DNA of 16,672 bases from DASPWV01 sp046727855 (GCA_046727855.1 JBKPDL010000145.1:1-16672), one strand, 5' to 3'. Numbered from the stretch's first letter, positions 7,739 through 15,183 are shown. Notes: generated from the letters alone by a model not told the origin. Translations and numbers: made by a program.

Positions 7739-8204
7739 TCATCCACACTGCTGCCATCCTGTGGCCGTTGCGTAGAGTGACTTCACTTCGCTCACGAACG
7801 TGATAGCCGTGGGCTGCATAGAACGTCTCGGCATTCAGCGATGCCGCGAGATCGAGGTGCGTTAGGCCGTTCTCCCGCGCGATCCGCTCGATCTCGTGGA
7901 CCAGAGCCGAGCCACAACCACGACGCGCAGCCTGCGGACTGACGTAACACGCACGCAGTTCCGAACGCTCAAGGATGACAGCGCCGATGCCAACTACACT
8001 GCCATCGAGTTCCGCGACGAGACGGATCTCATGATCGACGTTCAACGTCAGGTCGCGAAGCGACTCATCGGTGATGGGCACTGTCCAACCGCCGATGGCC
8101 TCGGGTGAATAGTGCGTCACAGCGAGTCCACGGATCGCACGATTCACGATCTCCAAGTATGTCTGCCCTTCATCGGCACGTAGCAGTCGCACTGCGACGG
8201 ACAC
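7725..8204 (-). CDS. GNAT-family N-acetyltransferase lodged inside a DNA ligase gene
   Basis: This complete 159-residue protein transfers acetyl groups from acetyl-CoA to an unknown amine, small molecule or protein. Motif A is at about 83-104 (LRACYVSPQAARRGCGSALV), with the acetyl-CoA loop R95-x-x-G98-x-A100. Motif B follows at 117-135 (LDLAASLNAETFYAAHGY), with the usual FYxxxGY end. The start is GTG 8204; an AGGCGG lies upstream. The gene sits exactly between the two surviving parts of a ligase gene, in the same orientation, and each end touches one copy of a 15-bp direct repeat. The stop codon TAG is inside the downstream copy. It is intact and plausibly expressed, unlike its host gene. 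DUF1778-type antitoxin partners, common with toxin GNATs, are not present. Confidence 0.85.
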   Translation of the reverse strand: MSVAVRLLRADEGQTYLEIVNRAIRGLAVTHYSPEAIGGWTVPITDESLRDLTLNVDHEIRLVAELDGSVVGIGAVILERSELRACYVSPQAARRGCGSALVHEIERIARENGLTHLDLAASLNAETFYAAHGYHVRERSEVTLRNGHRMAAVWMTKNL

Positions 8205-8716
8205 ACCGCACCGCCTACAGGTTCTTCGGCTCGTATCTTCGCACGGGTCATCGTTCTCTCGATCTGCGCTGGCGTTCCCGGCAGCGGCCCAAGGTGCAAC
8301 AGGCGGGAACCTTGCAGCATCTGCGCGAGCATCTCGCGACGTTCATCCAGTCGGGTGGCTGTCAGGTTGCGCCCATCCAGGTGCAGCACGTCGAAGGCGT
8401 AGAAGACAAGGGTGTGTGCTGATTGATGGTGGAGGGCCTGGAAGGACGGACGCCCCTGATCGTCAATCGCAACCACCTCGCCATCGAGGACCACCGACTC
8501 GGCCTGCAGCCGTGCGACCTCTCGGACCACGGTGGGAAACAGGCGTGTCGCGTCCTTGAGGTTTCTGGAGAGCAGCTTGACTCGTGATCCGTCCTTCAGC
8601 GCGAGGGTTCGATAGCCGTCCCACTTGACCTCGTAGGACCATCCTGGGCCATTCGGCAGTTGCGCGGCCGCACTCGCCAACATGGGTCGGAGGGTGGGGA
8701 CGCGCACCGTGACCAT
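8144..8716 (-). pseudogene. 5' half of an ATP-dependent DNA ligase (LigD/LigC type), core missing
   Basis: The frame encodes the front of a nucleotidyltransferase ligase as used in non-homologous end joining: PMLAS (11-15), adenylation motif I EVKWDGYR with the lysine nucleophile K31, SRN (50-52), motif III LDGEVVA (77-83) and motif IIIa FYAFDVL (105-111). Similarity ends near residue 154 (GTPAQIERTM). The downstream motifs IV (EGVVAKR-like) and V (WVKxK-like) and the start of the OB-fold are absent. The frame then runs through unrelated sequence overlapping the GNAT start by about 60 bp. The protein cannot ligate. It could at most bind or react with ATP at K31. No Ku or LigD polymerase domain is nearby. 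Confidence 0.85.
8214..8228 (+). repeat. 15-bp direct repeat, copy 2 (GNAT 5' side)
   Basis: CCTACAGGTTCTTCG is the partner of 7724-7738. On the minus strand it ends in GTAGG about ten bases before the GNAT GTG start, where a ribosome-binding site would be. It lies about 25 bp past the point where ligase similarity is lost. Its position suggests a recombination or insertion boundary. Confidence 0.6.
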
Positions 8717-8970
8717 TTGCCAACTTTCGGACGGTGAGAGTGTGATCGTCGCTCACCGAGGCTCGCAGGACGCATGACAGGGCCTTGAAGGTCACCGGCT
8801 GGCCCCCACCCGCCCCTCCGCCTCCGCTTTTTCGCGCCCACCGCCATCAAAATACGGCTCCGACTTTCTGCACGCAGTATTTCGGAAAGCTAGGCATCAG
8901 ACATGACCATGCATAAAATCGGCTGTGACCGCTGGGATTCTTTTCGCGCCAGCGCGTTATTACCCTTGTG
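8717..8970. other. Divergent intergenic region between ligase remnant and sigma gene
   Basis: No gene is recognised in this 254-bp gap. It contains a pyrimidine-rich tract at about 8801-8830 with C-runs of 5, 3 and 4, which is G-rich on the minus strand and might fold into an imperfect quadruplex. The right end carries a likely sigma-gene promoter. Confidence 0.4.
8934..8960 (+). promoter_or_regulatory. Candidate ECF-type promoter of the sigma gene
   Basis: GGGATT at 8934-8939 and CGTTAT at 8955-8960 are separated by 15 bp, with a TTTT run just after the first element, a layout seen in self-regulated ECF sigma promoters. The start codon lies 11 bp further on, so the leader would be very short or absent. 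This is inferred from pattern only. Confidence 0.35.
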
Positions 8971-9498
8971 ATGTCCCGAGCGGCGCAGGCGACGTTCGCC
9001 AGCCGTGTGTTCGAGCAGCATGGCTCGGCTGTCCGGCACTATTTCCGGCGGCTGACCGGGGACCACGCCGCCGCTGACGACCTCACGCAGGAAGTCTTCC
9101 TCCGTATCGTGCGAGGTGCGAGGGACTACCAGCCCCTCGAACGCGAGCGCGCGTGGGTGTTTCGGATTGCCCGCAACGTTTTCATCGATGGACGCCGCCG
9201 TGAGCGGACGGCCCTGACCGTGGTCGCGGCACCCGCTGAACGGCTCTCGCCAGCCACACAGGTGGTGTCGGTGGGGCTGAGAGAAGGACTCCACCGCCTT
9301 TCCCCCGACGACCGTGAGGCCCTGCTGCTGGGCGAAGTCGGGGGCCTCACCTACACCGAGATCGCTTCGGCGACGGGCACCTCGGTGCCCGCCGTTCGCA
9401 ATCGCATTTACCGCGCCCGCCTCGCGCTCCGGCAGACGCTCGCGCCACCGGCCCCAGAGATCGACGCGGCGCATCTCAGGTATGACGACGATGAATGA
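8971..9498 (+). CDS. ECF-family RNA polymerase sigma factor
   Basis: This 175-residue protein redirects RNA polymerase to a small regulon. Region 2 spans about 13-80 (YFRRLTGDHAAADDLTQEVF, then RERAWVFRIARNVFIDGRRR) and region 4 about 103-155 (LSPDDREALLLGEVGGLTYTEIA with a helix-turn-helix ending AVRNRIYRARLALR). Length and the absence of region 3 are typical of ECF factors. ATG 8971 is preferred over the adjoining GTG 8968. The stop overlaps the next gene by 8 bases (ATGAATGA), so the two are probably translationally coupled. Together with the next two genes it forms a sigma / anti-sigma / secreted protein operon. Confidence 0.9.
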   Translation: MSRAAQATFASRVFEQHGSAVRHYFRRLTGDHAAADDLTQEVFLRIVRGARDYQPLERERAWVFRIARNVFIDGRRRERTALTVVAAPAERLSPATQVVSVGLREGLHRLSPDDREALLLGEVGGLTYTEIASATGTSVPAVRNRIYRARLALRQTLAPPAPEIDAAHLRYDDDE

Positions 9499-9835
9499 CG
9501 TTCGAGAGGTGTTGTCGGCGTTGATCGACCGCGAGCCCGTGGACTCGGATGTCGTCGCGCAGGTGCTGGAAGACCCGGCGAACCGGGCGCTGCTCGTGGA
9601 CTTCGTGCGGCTGCGGGCCGCCATCCAGGCGGAGCAACCCGGCAAGGCGGAGTGGATGCCTCCTCGCCCGGCATCCGCCACGCGCTCGCGGTCGCCGTGG
9701 CTTCGTCGCGCCGCCGCCGTCCTGCTCCTGCTCGGTGCCGGAGCGGGTGCGGGCGTGTGGGCGGAGCGCCTGAGAAGCGAGGAGCGCCCGCCGGAGCCGA
9801 CGCGGATCGTGCGGTTGCAGCCGGTGGGCGAATAA
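9491..9835 (+). CDS. Putative membrane-anchored anti-sigma factor
   Basis: A 114-residue protein with a short helical cytoplasmic part (about 1-50, VLSALIDREPVDSDVVAQVL), a proline-rich linker, one transmembrane helix at about 73-91 (AAAVLLLLGAGAGAGVWA) and a 20-residue outer tail. No zinc-finger HxxxCxxC motif is present, so it is not a ZAS-type anti-sigma. The role is inferred from overlap with the ECF gene and its topology. It might start at ATG 9482 (three residues longer), overlapping sigma by 17 bases. It would hold the sigma factor at the membrane until an envelope signal is sensed. Confidence 0.7.
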   Translation: MNDVREVLSALIDREPVDSDVVAQVLEDPANRALLVDFVRLRAAIQAEQPGKAEWMPPRPASATRSRSPWLRRAAAVLLLLGAGAGAGVWAERLRSEERPPEPTRIVRLQPVGE

Positions 9836-9848
9836 GGGGAGGTCGGTC

Positions 9849-10838
9849 ATGAAGCTCGTTACGCTCCGTGCCGCGCTGGTCGTTGCCTTGCTCGCGCTCT
9901 CGGCTGGGGTGCCCGACGCGCAGGCCCCGCAGAGTGCGTGGCGAGCGTCGTCGGACGTGCGGGCGGCACTCTGGTTCCGCGCTGCCGCGACCGGCTCGAA
10001 CCGGACCTATACGCACCGGCTCACCGGGACGATGGGCCTCACGGGGGACTACTTGGGCTTCGCGTTCACGCCCGGCTTTGACGGCAGGGGCGACTTGTGC
10101 GCCGACTCCGTCCAGATGTCCATGAGTCCAGCGGACGCCACTGGCGGAGCCGCCTCGTGGTTCATCGAGGGCCGTCTCGTGTCGCTGCAGCAGGACCGGG
10201 CCACCATCGACCTGCGATGGACGCGGCACGTGAACCGGGCCGGGCTGACTCCGAACGAGACGTTCACGTCGGAACAGCGGCTCGTGCTGCGGGATGGCGA
10301 CCACGGCATTCTGGACATGCTGCGCTCAACAAGCCCCTCCGCAAGCGGGTGCGACAGCTTCGGGATCACCTACGAGCTGCGGCTGGATGGTCCCGAGGAG
10401 CTGTCGCGGGCGGCCATCGGCTATGACCTGTGGCTGGTGCAGCAGGACGGCGACGGACAGATCATGACCGAGCGATTCCAGGCGACCGTGAGGCAGAGTG
10501 AACAGGTGGACTACTTCTTCGTCCCGTTCGGTTACGGCAAGGATGGATCTCGTGTCGCCGGCCACTCGGAGATCGAGATGAACGTCTGGGGCACCGTGCG
10601 CGGTCGCGTGCGGCGCGATGGAGACATCGACCTGACGGTGGAAGGAACGCGGGGGTTCTACGACCACGGCGGGTCTATCGCATCGACCGGACGCACGCTG
10701 ATGACCGTGAAGCCCGGCGAGACCATCGAAGTGCCACTCGACCTGCCGATAGGCTCGCTCGCAAAGGTCGGTGACCTCGCCTCGGTGTTCGGCAGCCACC
10801 GCACTGCCGTTCGCATCACCGCGCGTCGGCGTTGGTAG
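9849..10838 (+). CDS. Secreted protein of unknown function in ECF operon
   Basis: A 329-residue protein with a signal peptide (MKLVTLRAALVVALLALSAG, cleavage near DAQA) and a strong ribosome-binding site (GGGGAGG) 13 bp after the anti-sigma stop. The mature part is rich in beta strands, with segments TYTHRLTGTMGLTGDYLGF, SWFIEGRLVSLQQDRATIDL, and a C-terminal GETIEVPLDLPIGSLAKVGD. It has only two cysteines (C84 and C168). I do not recognise a family. Since it follows sigma and anti-sigma, it is a likely target or part of the signal pathway, working in the periplasm or outer envelope. Confidence 0.75.
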   Translation: MKLVTLRAALVVALLALSAGVPDAQAPQSAWRASSDVRAALWFRAAATGSNRTYTHRLTGTMGLTGDYLGFAFTPGFDGRGDLCADSVQMSMSPADATGGAASWFIEGRLVSLQQDRATIDLRWTRHVNRAGLTPNETFTSEQRLVLRDGDHGILDMLRSTSPSASGCDSFGITYELRLDGPEELSRAAIGYDLWLVQQDGDGQIMTERFQATVRQSEQVDYFFVPFGYGKDGSRVAGHSEIEMNVWGTVRGRVRRDGDIDLTVEGTRGFYDHGGSIASTGRTLMTVKPGETIEVPLDLPIGSLAKVGDLASVFGSHRTAVRITARRRW

Positions 10839-10849
10839 CGCGCTGAAAC

Positions 10850-11614
10850 TTGAGGCCGACTCCGTGTTCGACTCGTCGTCGGACTGACGCAAAGACGGTC
10901 ACCTACAAGGCGCGCTCATGCGAGCGCGTGTTGGCCGTGCCCTTCAAGCGCACTCGCTCACGTGCCGTCGAGTATTTGGAGTTCACCGAGATTCAGGCGG
11001 TGCTCGCGGCGATTGACCGGTCCACGACCAATGGTCACCGTGACTACGCGCTCTTGGCGAGCATGTTCAACACGGGCGCGCGAGTCCAGGAGATCGTCGC
11101 GCTCCGGGTCGCGGATCTTCGTTTGGAGCCGCCGCCGCACCTTCGTCTCTTCGGGAAGGGACGCAAGGAACGCATCTGCCCGCTCTGGTCACAGACCGCC
11201 GACCTCTTGCGTGCGCTTCTCGCCGAGCGCGGCACCAACCAACCGCGAGCTGACCAACCACTCTTTGTCAATCATCATGGTGAGCCTCTCACGCGATTCG
11301 GCGTGCGCTACATCTTAGCGAAATACTGCACCCAAGCGCGGGAGGCGATGCCGACGTTGGCGACCAAACGGTTGCACCCCCACAGCATGCGCCACAGTAC
11401 GGCCGTACACCTGCTCCGATCGGGCGTCGACATCGTCACCATCAGTCAGTGGCTTGGTCACGCCAGTGTGACCACGACGAATCGATACGCGACCGTCGAC
11501 CTCGAGATGAAGCGAAAAGCAATCGAGCAGGCGCGACCAATCGACGAAACCGCGGCCGGAATTGCGTTGTGGCGCTCGGACGCGTCGATCCTCACATGGC
11601 TCGAAGCGCTCTGA
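10850..11614 (+). CDS. Tyrosine recombinase lacking its N-terminal domain (probable remnant)
   Basis: The catalytic domain of a phage-integrase-family recombinase is complete: R78 (TGARVQE), K103 or K106 (FGKGRKER), H178-x-x-R181 (HPHSMRHST), H204 (WLGHAS) and tyrosine Y213 (NRYATVD). The expected N-terminal SAM-like arm-binding domain of about 80-110 residues is missing. Similarity to related recombinases starts only around residue 25 (ERVLAVPFKRT), and the first 24 residues look like chance coding. An internal GTG at 10928 could start the conserved part. The C-terminal WRSDASILTWLEAL tail resembles the last of the three recombinases in RIT-type trio elements, but its partners are absent. 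It is probably a 5'-truncated relic, though DNA strand cleavage cannot be excluded. Confidence 0.75.
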   Translation: MRPTPCSTRRRTDAKTVTYKARSCERVLAVPFKRTRSRAVEYLEFTEIQAVLAAIDRSTTNGHRDYALLASMFNTGARVQEIVALRVADLRLEPPPHLRLFGKGRKERICPLWSQTADLLRALLAERGTNQPRADQPLFVNHHGEPLTRFGVRYILAKYCTQAREAMPTLATKRLHPHSMRHSTAVHLLRSGVDIVTISQWLGHASVTTTNRYATVDLEMKRKAIEQARPIDETAAGIALWRSDASILTWLEAL

Positions 11615-11868
11615 CGGCGAGCTGCGCCAGCGCCCGGCCTCGTGAGTGTCAATTCTGAAGATGGACCGATTGCGCGGTCGGATCGATTATTTGGGATCGA
11701 GATTCCAGTCATTTGGAATCAGTGTTAGAGCTGGTGACCCAGATTTTTACCAGTTGGAACCGGACTGCCGAATGGCTGCGGCGGCTCGGAGCATTCCAGC
11801 GAGCCGACAGGTCATAACGATTACATTGGCATTTCTGCGGGCGGTCGCCCTGTGCTCGAATCCAAACA
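11615..11868. other. Intergenic region between recombinase and bla-type operon
   Basis: No gene is recognised. It holds the left copy of a 40-nt hairpin element at 11701-11737 (listed separately) and a CTGGT/ACCAG inverted repeat at 11731-11753. The right end runs into the bla-type promoter. Confidence 0.5.
11701..11737 (+). repeat. Covarying hairpin plus GAGCTGGTGA, left copy
   Basis: Stem GATTCCA (11701-11707) pairs perfectly with TGGAATC (11714-11720) around the loop GTCATT. Seven bases later GAGCTGGTGA (11728-11737) follows. The right copy at 15184-15223 has the same order, loop ATCATT, and two compensatory stem changes (T-A to C-G and A-T to G-C). This copy lies 86 bp after the recombinase stop. 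Confidence 0.55.
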
Positions 11869-11902
11869 TTGACTGGGACAACATGTAGTGGTACACAATG
11901 TA
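11869..11902 (+). promoter_or_regulatory. Promoter with BlaI-type operator half-sites
   Basis: A TTGACT -35 box at 11869-11874 and TACACA -10 box at 11892-11897 have the ideal 17-bp spacing. TGTA (11884-11887), TACA (11892-11895) and TGTA (11899-11902) form two overlapping dyads, TGTA-N4-TACA and TACA-N3-TGTA, like the TACA/TGTA operators of BlaI/MecI/CopY repressors. A repressor bound here would cover the -10 box, so the downstream gene probably represses itself. Confidence 0.6.
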
Positions 11903-11906
11903 CCGA

Positions 11907-12329
11907 ATGGCAAGGCGGGTCAGTACAAAGGCCGTGGTGCGCGCTCCTCTCACGGAGTTGGAGAACGAAGTCATGCATGCGGTCTGGGACGCGGGACCCT
12001 CTGCGGTTGAAGCTGTCCATCACGCCGTATCTCGGAAGCGAAACCTCAAGGAGGCGACCGTTCGCACGATTCTCCGGCGACTGGAGCAGAAAGGGTATCT
12101 GCGGCATCAGACGCAAGGACGAGCCTACGTGTATCAGGCAATCGAGCCCGCGCGGAGCCTCGCCGCCCGAGCAGTGAAGCAGATCATCGATCGATTCTGT
12201 AGGGGTTCAGTCGAGGAACTGATTAGCGGCATAGTCGAAGCGAGAGTCTTGAGTAACGGAGATTTGGAGGCGCTCGAACAGTCAATTCGAGGCCACCGTC
12301 GCGCAAGTGCGAAAGAAGCAGAACGGTAG
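11907..12329 (+). CDS. blaI: BlaI/MecI-family transcriptional repressor
   Basis: This 140-residue winged-helix repressor acts as a dimer on TACA/TGTA operators. Residues about 14-80 form the DNA-binding domain: LTELENEVMHAVW, then ATVRTILRRLEQKGYL as recognition helix and start of wing, and RAYVYQA at the wing end. The C-terminal helices to about residue 122 dimerise. ATG 11907 is preferred because the predicted transcript starts near 11904, making the message leaderless; ATG 11898 (three residues longer) lies at the -10 box. The M56 peptidase gene starts 6 bp after the stop, so the two form one operon. BlaR1-type peptidases are known to inactivate such repressors by cleavage. Confidence 0.88.
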   Translation: MARRVSTKAVVRAPLTELENEVMHAVWDAGPSAVEAVHHAVSRKRNLKEATVRTILRRLEQKGYLRHQTQGRAYVYQAIEPARSLAARAVKQIIDRFCRGSVEELISGIVEARVLSNGDLEALEQSIRGHRRASAKEAER

Positions 12330-12335
12330 GCGCCT

Positions 12336-13757
12336 TTGCTATCAGTACTGTTCGAATCGGCGGTGCGCGCGACTCTCATTGCGGGGGTGGTCGCCCTGAT
12401 CCTGAGAGGCATGCGAATCGAGTCGCCGGCAGTGCGACACGCAGTCTGGACGTCCGTGGTGATCACCATGCTGGTGCTGCCACTCTTGGTGGCATGGGGG
12501 CCGGAAGCATCTCTGCGAATCGTTCCTCCCGTAGCGCTGGAGACTGAGAGGCTGGTGTCGGCCCACTCGAGGGACGGCACAAACGCGACGCAAGTGGCAG
12601 CACGCGCCTGGGTCGTCCCGAACATAGCTGGCGAGCCTGTTTCTCGGAGATGGCGAACGTATGCGACAGGGGCTTATCTCGTAGGTTTCTGCTGGTTTCT
12701 GATTCGTCTTTGTGTGGGAAGCCTTTACGTACGAAAGCTGATTCGCACTGCGATTCTTGACCAAGGCAGGTTAACTCACCCGATTTGCGCAACGCCCATA
12801 ACGGTCGGATGGCTCAAGCCGACGATCGTTCTGCCGGCCCGCTGGTGGCAGTGGCCGCAGGACCAACTCGATGCCATCCTGCTACACGAACACGAGCACA
12901 TCCGCCGCCGCGACCCGCTCGTTCAATGGGTGGTCTTGCTGAATCGGGCTGTCTTCTGGTTCCATCCGCTGGCATGGTGGTTGGACCGCCATCTATCTGA
13001 TCTTGCTGAAGAAGTGTGCGACGAAGCAGTGCTAGCGCAAGGCCACGATCGTCGCCGATATTTGAAGTACCTGCTGGATTTCGCGCACGCGGCGGCCCGG
13101 GCAGGTGGACGCGTGACCGCGATCGGAATGGCGATGCCCGGCGCAAGGCTGCCGCGGCGCATCCACCAGATTCTCGATTGGACACAGCCGCGGCACGTTC
13201 CACGAATGCGATTGGCGTGGACCATAGTGATGTGCGCGTTCGCGGGAGCAACACTGGCTGCCGGAAGATTGGCACCTGCTACGCAACCAGCAGCGACATC
13301 GAATGCCCAGCACGCCCAGCCACGGTCAATGACTCAGCGAACCGGCAGCGCACCTCAGGGGTTTGCCATCCACACAGATGGGCACCTACGCGCGCATGGA
13401 GCCATCACCGATGAGGATCGCGTTCAGGCGGCGAAGCACGCGCGCGTCCCCGACTACGCCTGGCTGCGAGACGGCAGTGACCTGTACGTGGTCAAGGATG
13501 CGGATCTCGTGAAACAGGCCTTCGATTTGTACGAGCACGCCGACGCGTGTTCCGCCGTGCTGTCCAACAGCACGGCGAATCCTCTTCGGCGACGAGCTGG
13601 TTGCGGCGTCAGTGACTCTGAGATCGAGGCAGCCCGGAATGCTCCGGACCTCATACCAGGTCTAAGCCCTGTGAAAAAGGTACTGATGCGCAGGGTTTGG
13701 ATGTTTCTCGAAGCTGCGGCCAAAGGCGGAAGTGCCATACATATTCGCCGAGATTGA
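12336..13757 (+). CDS. blaR1: BlaR1-like M56 membrane metallopeptidase
   Basis: The TTG start 6 bp after blaI has a GGTAGG site close by. The 473-residue protein has transmembrane helices at about 8-24, 35-55 and 108-130, a zinc-peptidase motif HEHEH (184-188, H-E-x-x-H) with a downstream glutamate in the EEVCDEA segment (225-226) as likely third ligand, and another membrane helix at 291-310. A periplasmic C-terminal region follows. It lacks the penicillin-binding sensor domain of classical BlaR1; residues about 380-400 (DYAWLRDGSDLYVVKD) resemble the short C-terminal modules of soil-bacterial M56 fusions. The last residues are doubtful: from 13687 the +1 frame reads on smoothly as PYIFAEIDAVIQAAGLKPP and stops at 13794, overlapping the next start. 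A frameshift close to the 3' end is likely. Confidence 0.85.
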   Translation: MLSVLFESAVRATLIAGVVALILRGMRIESPAVRHAVWTSVVITMLVLPLLVAWGPEASLRIVPPVALETERLVSAHSRDGTNATQVAARAWVVPNIAGEPVSRRWRTYATGAYLVGFCWFLIRLCVGSLYVRKLIRTAILDQGRLTHPICATPITVGWLKPTIVLPARWWQWPQDQLDAILLHEHEHIRRRDPLVQWVVLLNRAVFWFHPLAWWLDRHLSDLAEEVCDEAVLAQGHDRRRYLKYLLDFAHAAARAGGRVTAIGMAMPGARLPRRIHQILDWTQPRHVPRMRLAWTIVMCAFAGATLAAGRLAPATQPAATSNAQHAQPRSMTQRTGSAPQGFAIHTDGHLRAHGAITDEDRVQAAKHARVPDYAWLRDGSDLYVVKDADLVKQAFDLYEHADACSAVLSNSTANPLRRRAGCGVSDSEIEAARNAPDLIPGLSPVKKVLMRRVWMFLEAAAKGGSAIHIRRD

Positions 13758-13790
13758 CGCCGTCATTCAAGCCGCTGGACTGAAACCGCC

Positions 13791-15089
13791 ATGAAAAAGC
13801 TGGCAGCCGCCGCGCTCGCTTTCGGGACCCTCGCTGTTTCTGCGGACCTGCTGGGACAAGCCCAATCCACTAGGCCCACACTTCCTGCTCCAGTCGGGCC
13901 GTTCGCCGTCGGACGGATTGATTACCACTGGACCGACGTCAGCCGTCCAGAACCCCACTCCGCTCAGAACAGCGCACGTCGCGAGCTAATGGTGCACGTG
14001 TGGTACCCGGCGGAGCCGTCCAAGGCTGCTGGTGTGCGCGCCCCATATCTTGCTGATTTCATGGCCGTGAAGAAGGTGGTCACCACGGAGGCCCTGGAAG
14101 CGCTGTTCAGGCCCGCGCGCTTCGCGATGATCGATCTGGCCGGCCTTCCGGAAACGCATGCCGTTGAGCGTGCAGCAATGCCGAGGGCTTCGGTCAAGTA
14201 CCCTGTGCTCCTCTTCTCTCATGGGCTCGGAAATCCAACTGCGCTGTACACCGCCGCGCTCGAAGATCTCGCCAGCCACGGGTACGTCGTTGCCGCCGTC
14301 GACCACACATACGACTCGGCGTTCACGACTTTTCCCGGAGGCCGCATTGTCACATACGCGCGAGACGCCTGGAATGCCGAGACGCAGAAGCCGGGCGGCT
14401 ACGTCGATTACGTCAAGACACGAATCGAAGAAATGTGGGCACCGGACATCCGATTCGTCATTACCGAATTGAGTTATCACGATCGGGCTCAATCCCTTAG
14501 GGCACCGTTTGCCGGACGTCTGGATCTCCAGCGAGTTGGCGCATTGGGACATTCGATGGGCGGCTTGGCGGCCGTGCGAGCCTGTCAACTGGATTCGCGC
14601 ATCGCCGCTTGCATGAATCAGGATGCCGATATCGCCGGTTCCCCATTCGTGCGCCGCTCTCCAGACGAACCGTTGAGGAAGCCCCTTCTCTTCTTTACTG
14701 CTGCAACGGCCAACGTGTTCAAAGGCAGCTTCATAAACCCCACGGACGAAGCGCTAGCGAGCATGCGCACGACTCGTGCCCAGTACGATGCGGACGTCAG
14801 GCGAGTTCAGATGAACCAGAACAACGCGCTTGCAGGCACTGAGGCGCCCAGCTATCGCGTGCTCATCGATCGTCCGAGCTTCGTTCACAGAAGCTTCTCA
14901 GATCTCACGCTGCTGGCCGCCTACAACGAACCGAAGACATCAGCGGACGCCGCGCTGGACTTCAAAATTGCTACATCGTACACGCGCGCGTTTTTCGATA
15001 AGCACCTCAAGCGTGCGCCGGATACGCTGCTGGAACGGGCAGTGGCTCCCTATGAAGGTGTGCGAGTCGACAAGTTCGGCGCTCGATAG
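13791..15089 (+). CDS. Exported alpha/beta hydrolase, PAF-acetylhydrolase II-like
   Basis: A 432-residue enzyme with a signal peptide (MKKLAAAALAFGTLAVSA). The alpha/beta hydrolase core has VLLFSHGLGN (139-148) for the oxyanion hole, nucleophile S255 in GHSMGG (253-258), a likely acid D278 or D280 (CMNQDADI) and H366 in PSFVHRSFSDL. The His motif followed by FSD, and the VHVWYP stretch near 68-73, match type II platelet-activating-factor acetylhydrolases and related lipases/esterases, which release short acyl chains from phospholipids. The length fits. It starts at ATG 13791, 33 bp after the annotated peptidase stop (or overlapping by ATGA if that gene is frameshift-corrected), so it is probably the third gene of the BlaI-controlled operon. 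The natural substrate is unknown. Confidence 0.85.
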   Translation: MKKLAAAALAFGTLAVSADLLGQAQSTRPTLPAPVGPFAVGRIDYHWTDVSRPEPHSAQNSARRELMVHVWYPAEPSKAAGVRAPYLADFMAVKKVVTTEALEALFRPARFAMIDLAGLPETHAVERAAMPRASVKYPVLLFSHGLGNPTALYTAALEDLASHGYVVAAVDHTYDSAFTTFPGGRIVTYARDAWNAETQKPGGYVDYVKTRIEEMWAPDIRFVITELSYHDRAQSLRAPFAGRLDLQRVGALGHSMGGLAAVRACQLDSRIAACMNQDADIAGSPFVRRSPDEPLRKPLLFFTAATANVFKGSFINPTDEALASMRTTRAQYDADVRRVQMNQNNALAGTEAPSYRVLIDRPSFVHRSFSDLTLLAAYNEPKTSADAALDFKIATSYTRAFFDKHLKRAPDTLLERAVAPYEGVRVDKFGAR

Positions 15090-15183
15090 GACCAGCCAGC
15101 GCGAATCGACGCATGACCCCGCGAGATGACATCCGCTGGCAGTCGCTGAACGGACTCCCGGTTTGACTAACCGCCTCGTTTAA

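Noticed and set aside
7724..8228. Integron attC sites around the GNAT gene
   Set aside because: The 15-bp direct repeats lack the paired GTTRRRY / RYYYAAC boxes and the long palindromic structure of attC; no integron integrase is nearby.
9408..10304. 298-codon minus-strand frame
   Set aside because: It is a high-GC shadow of the sigma, anti-sigma and secreted-protein genes, arginine- and proline-rich without any domain.
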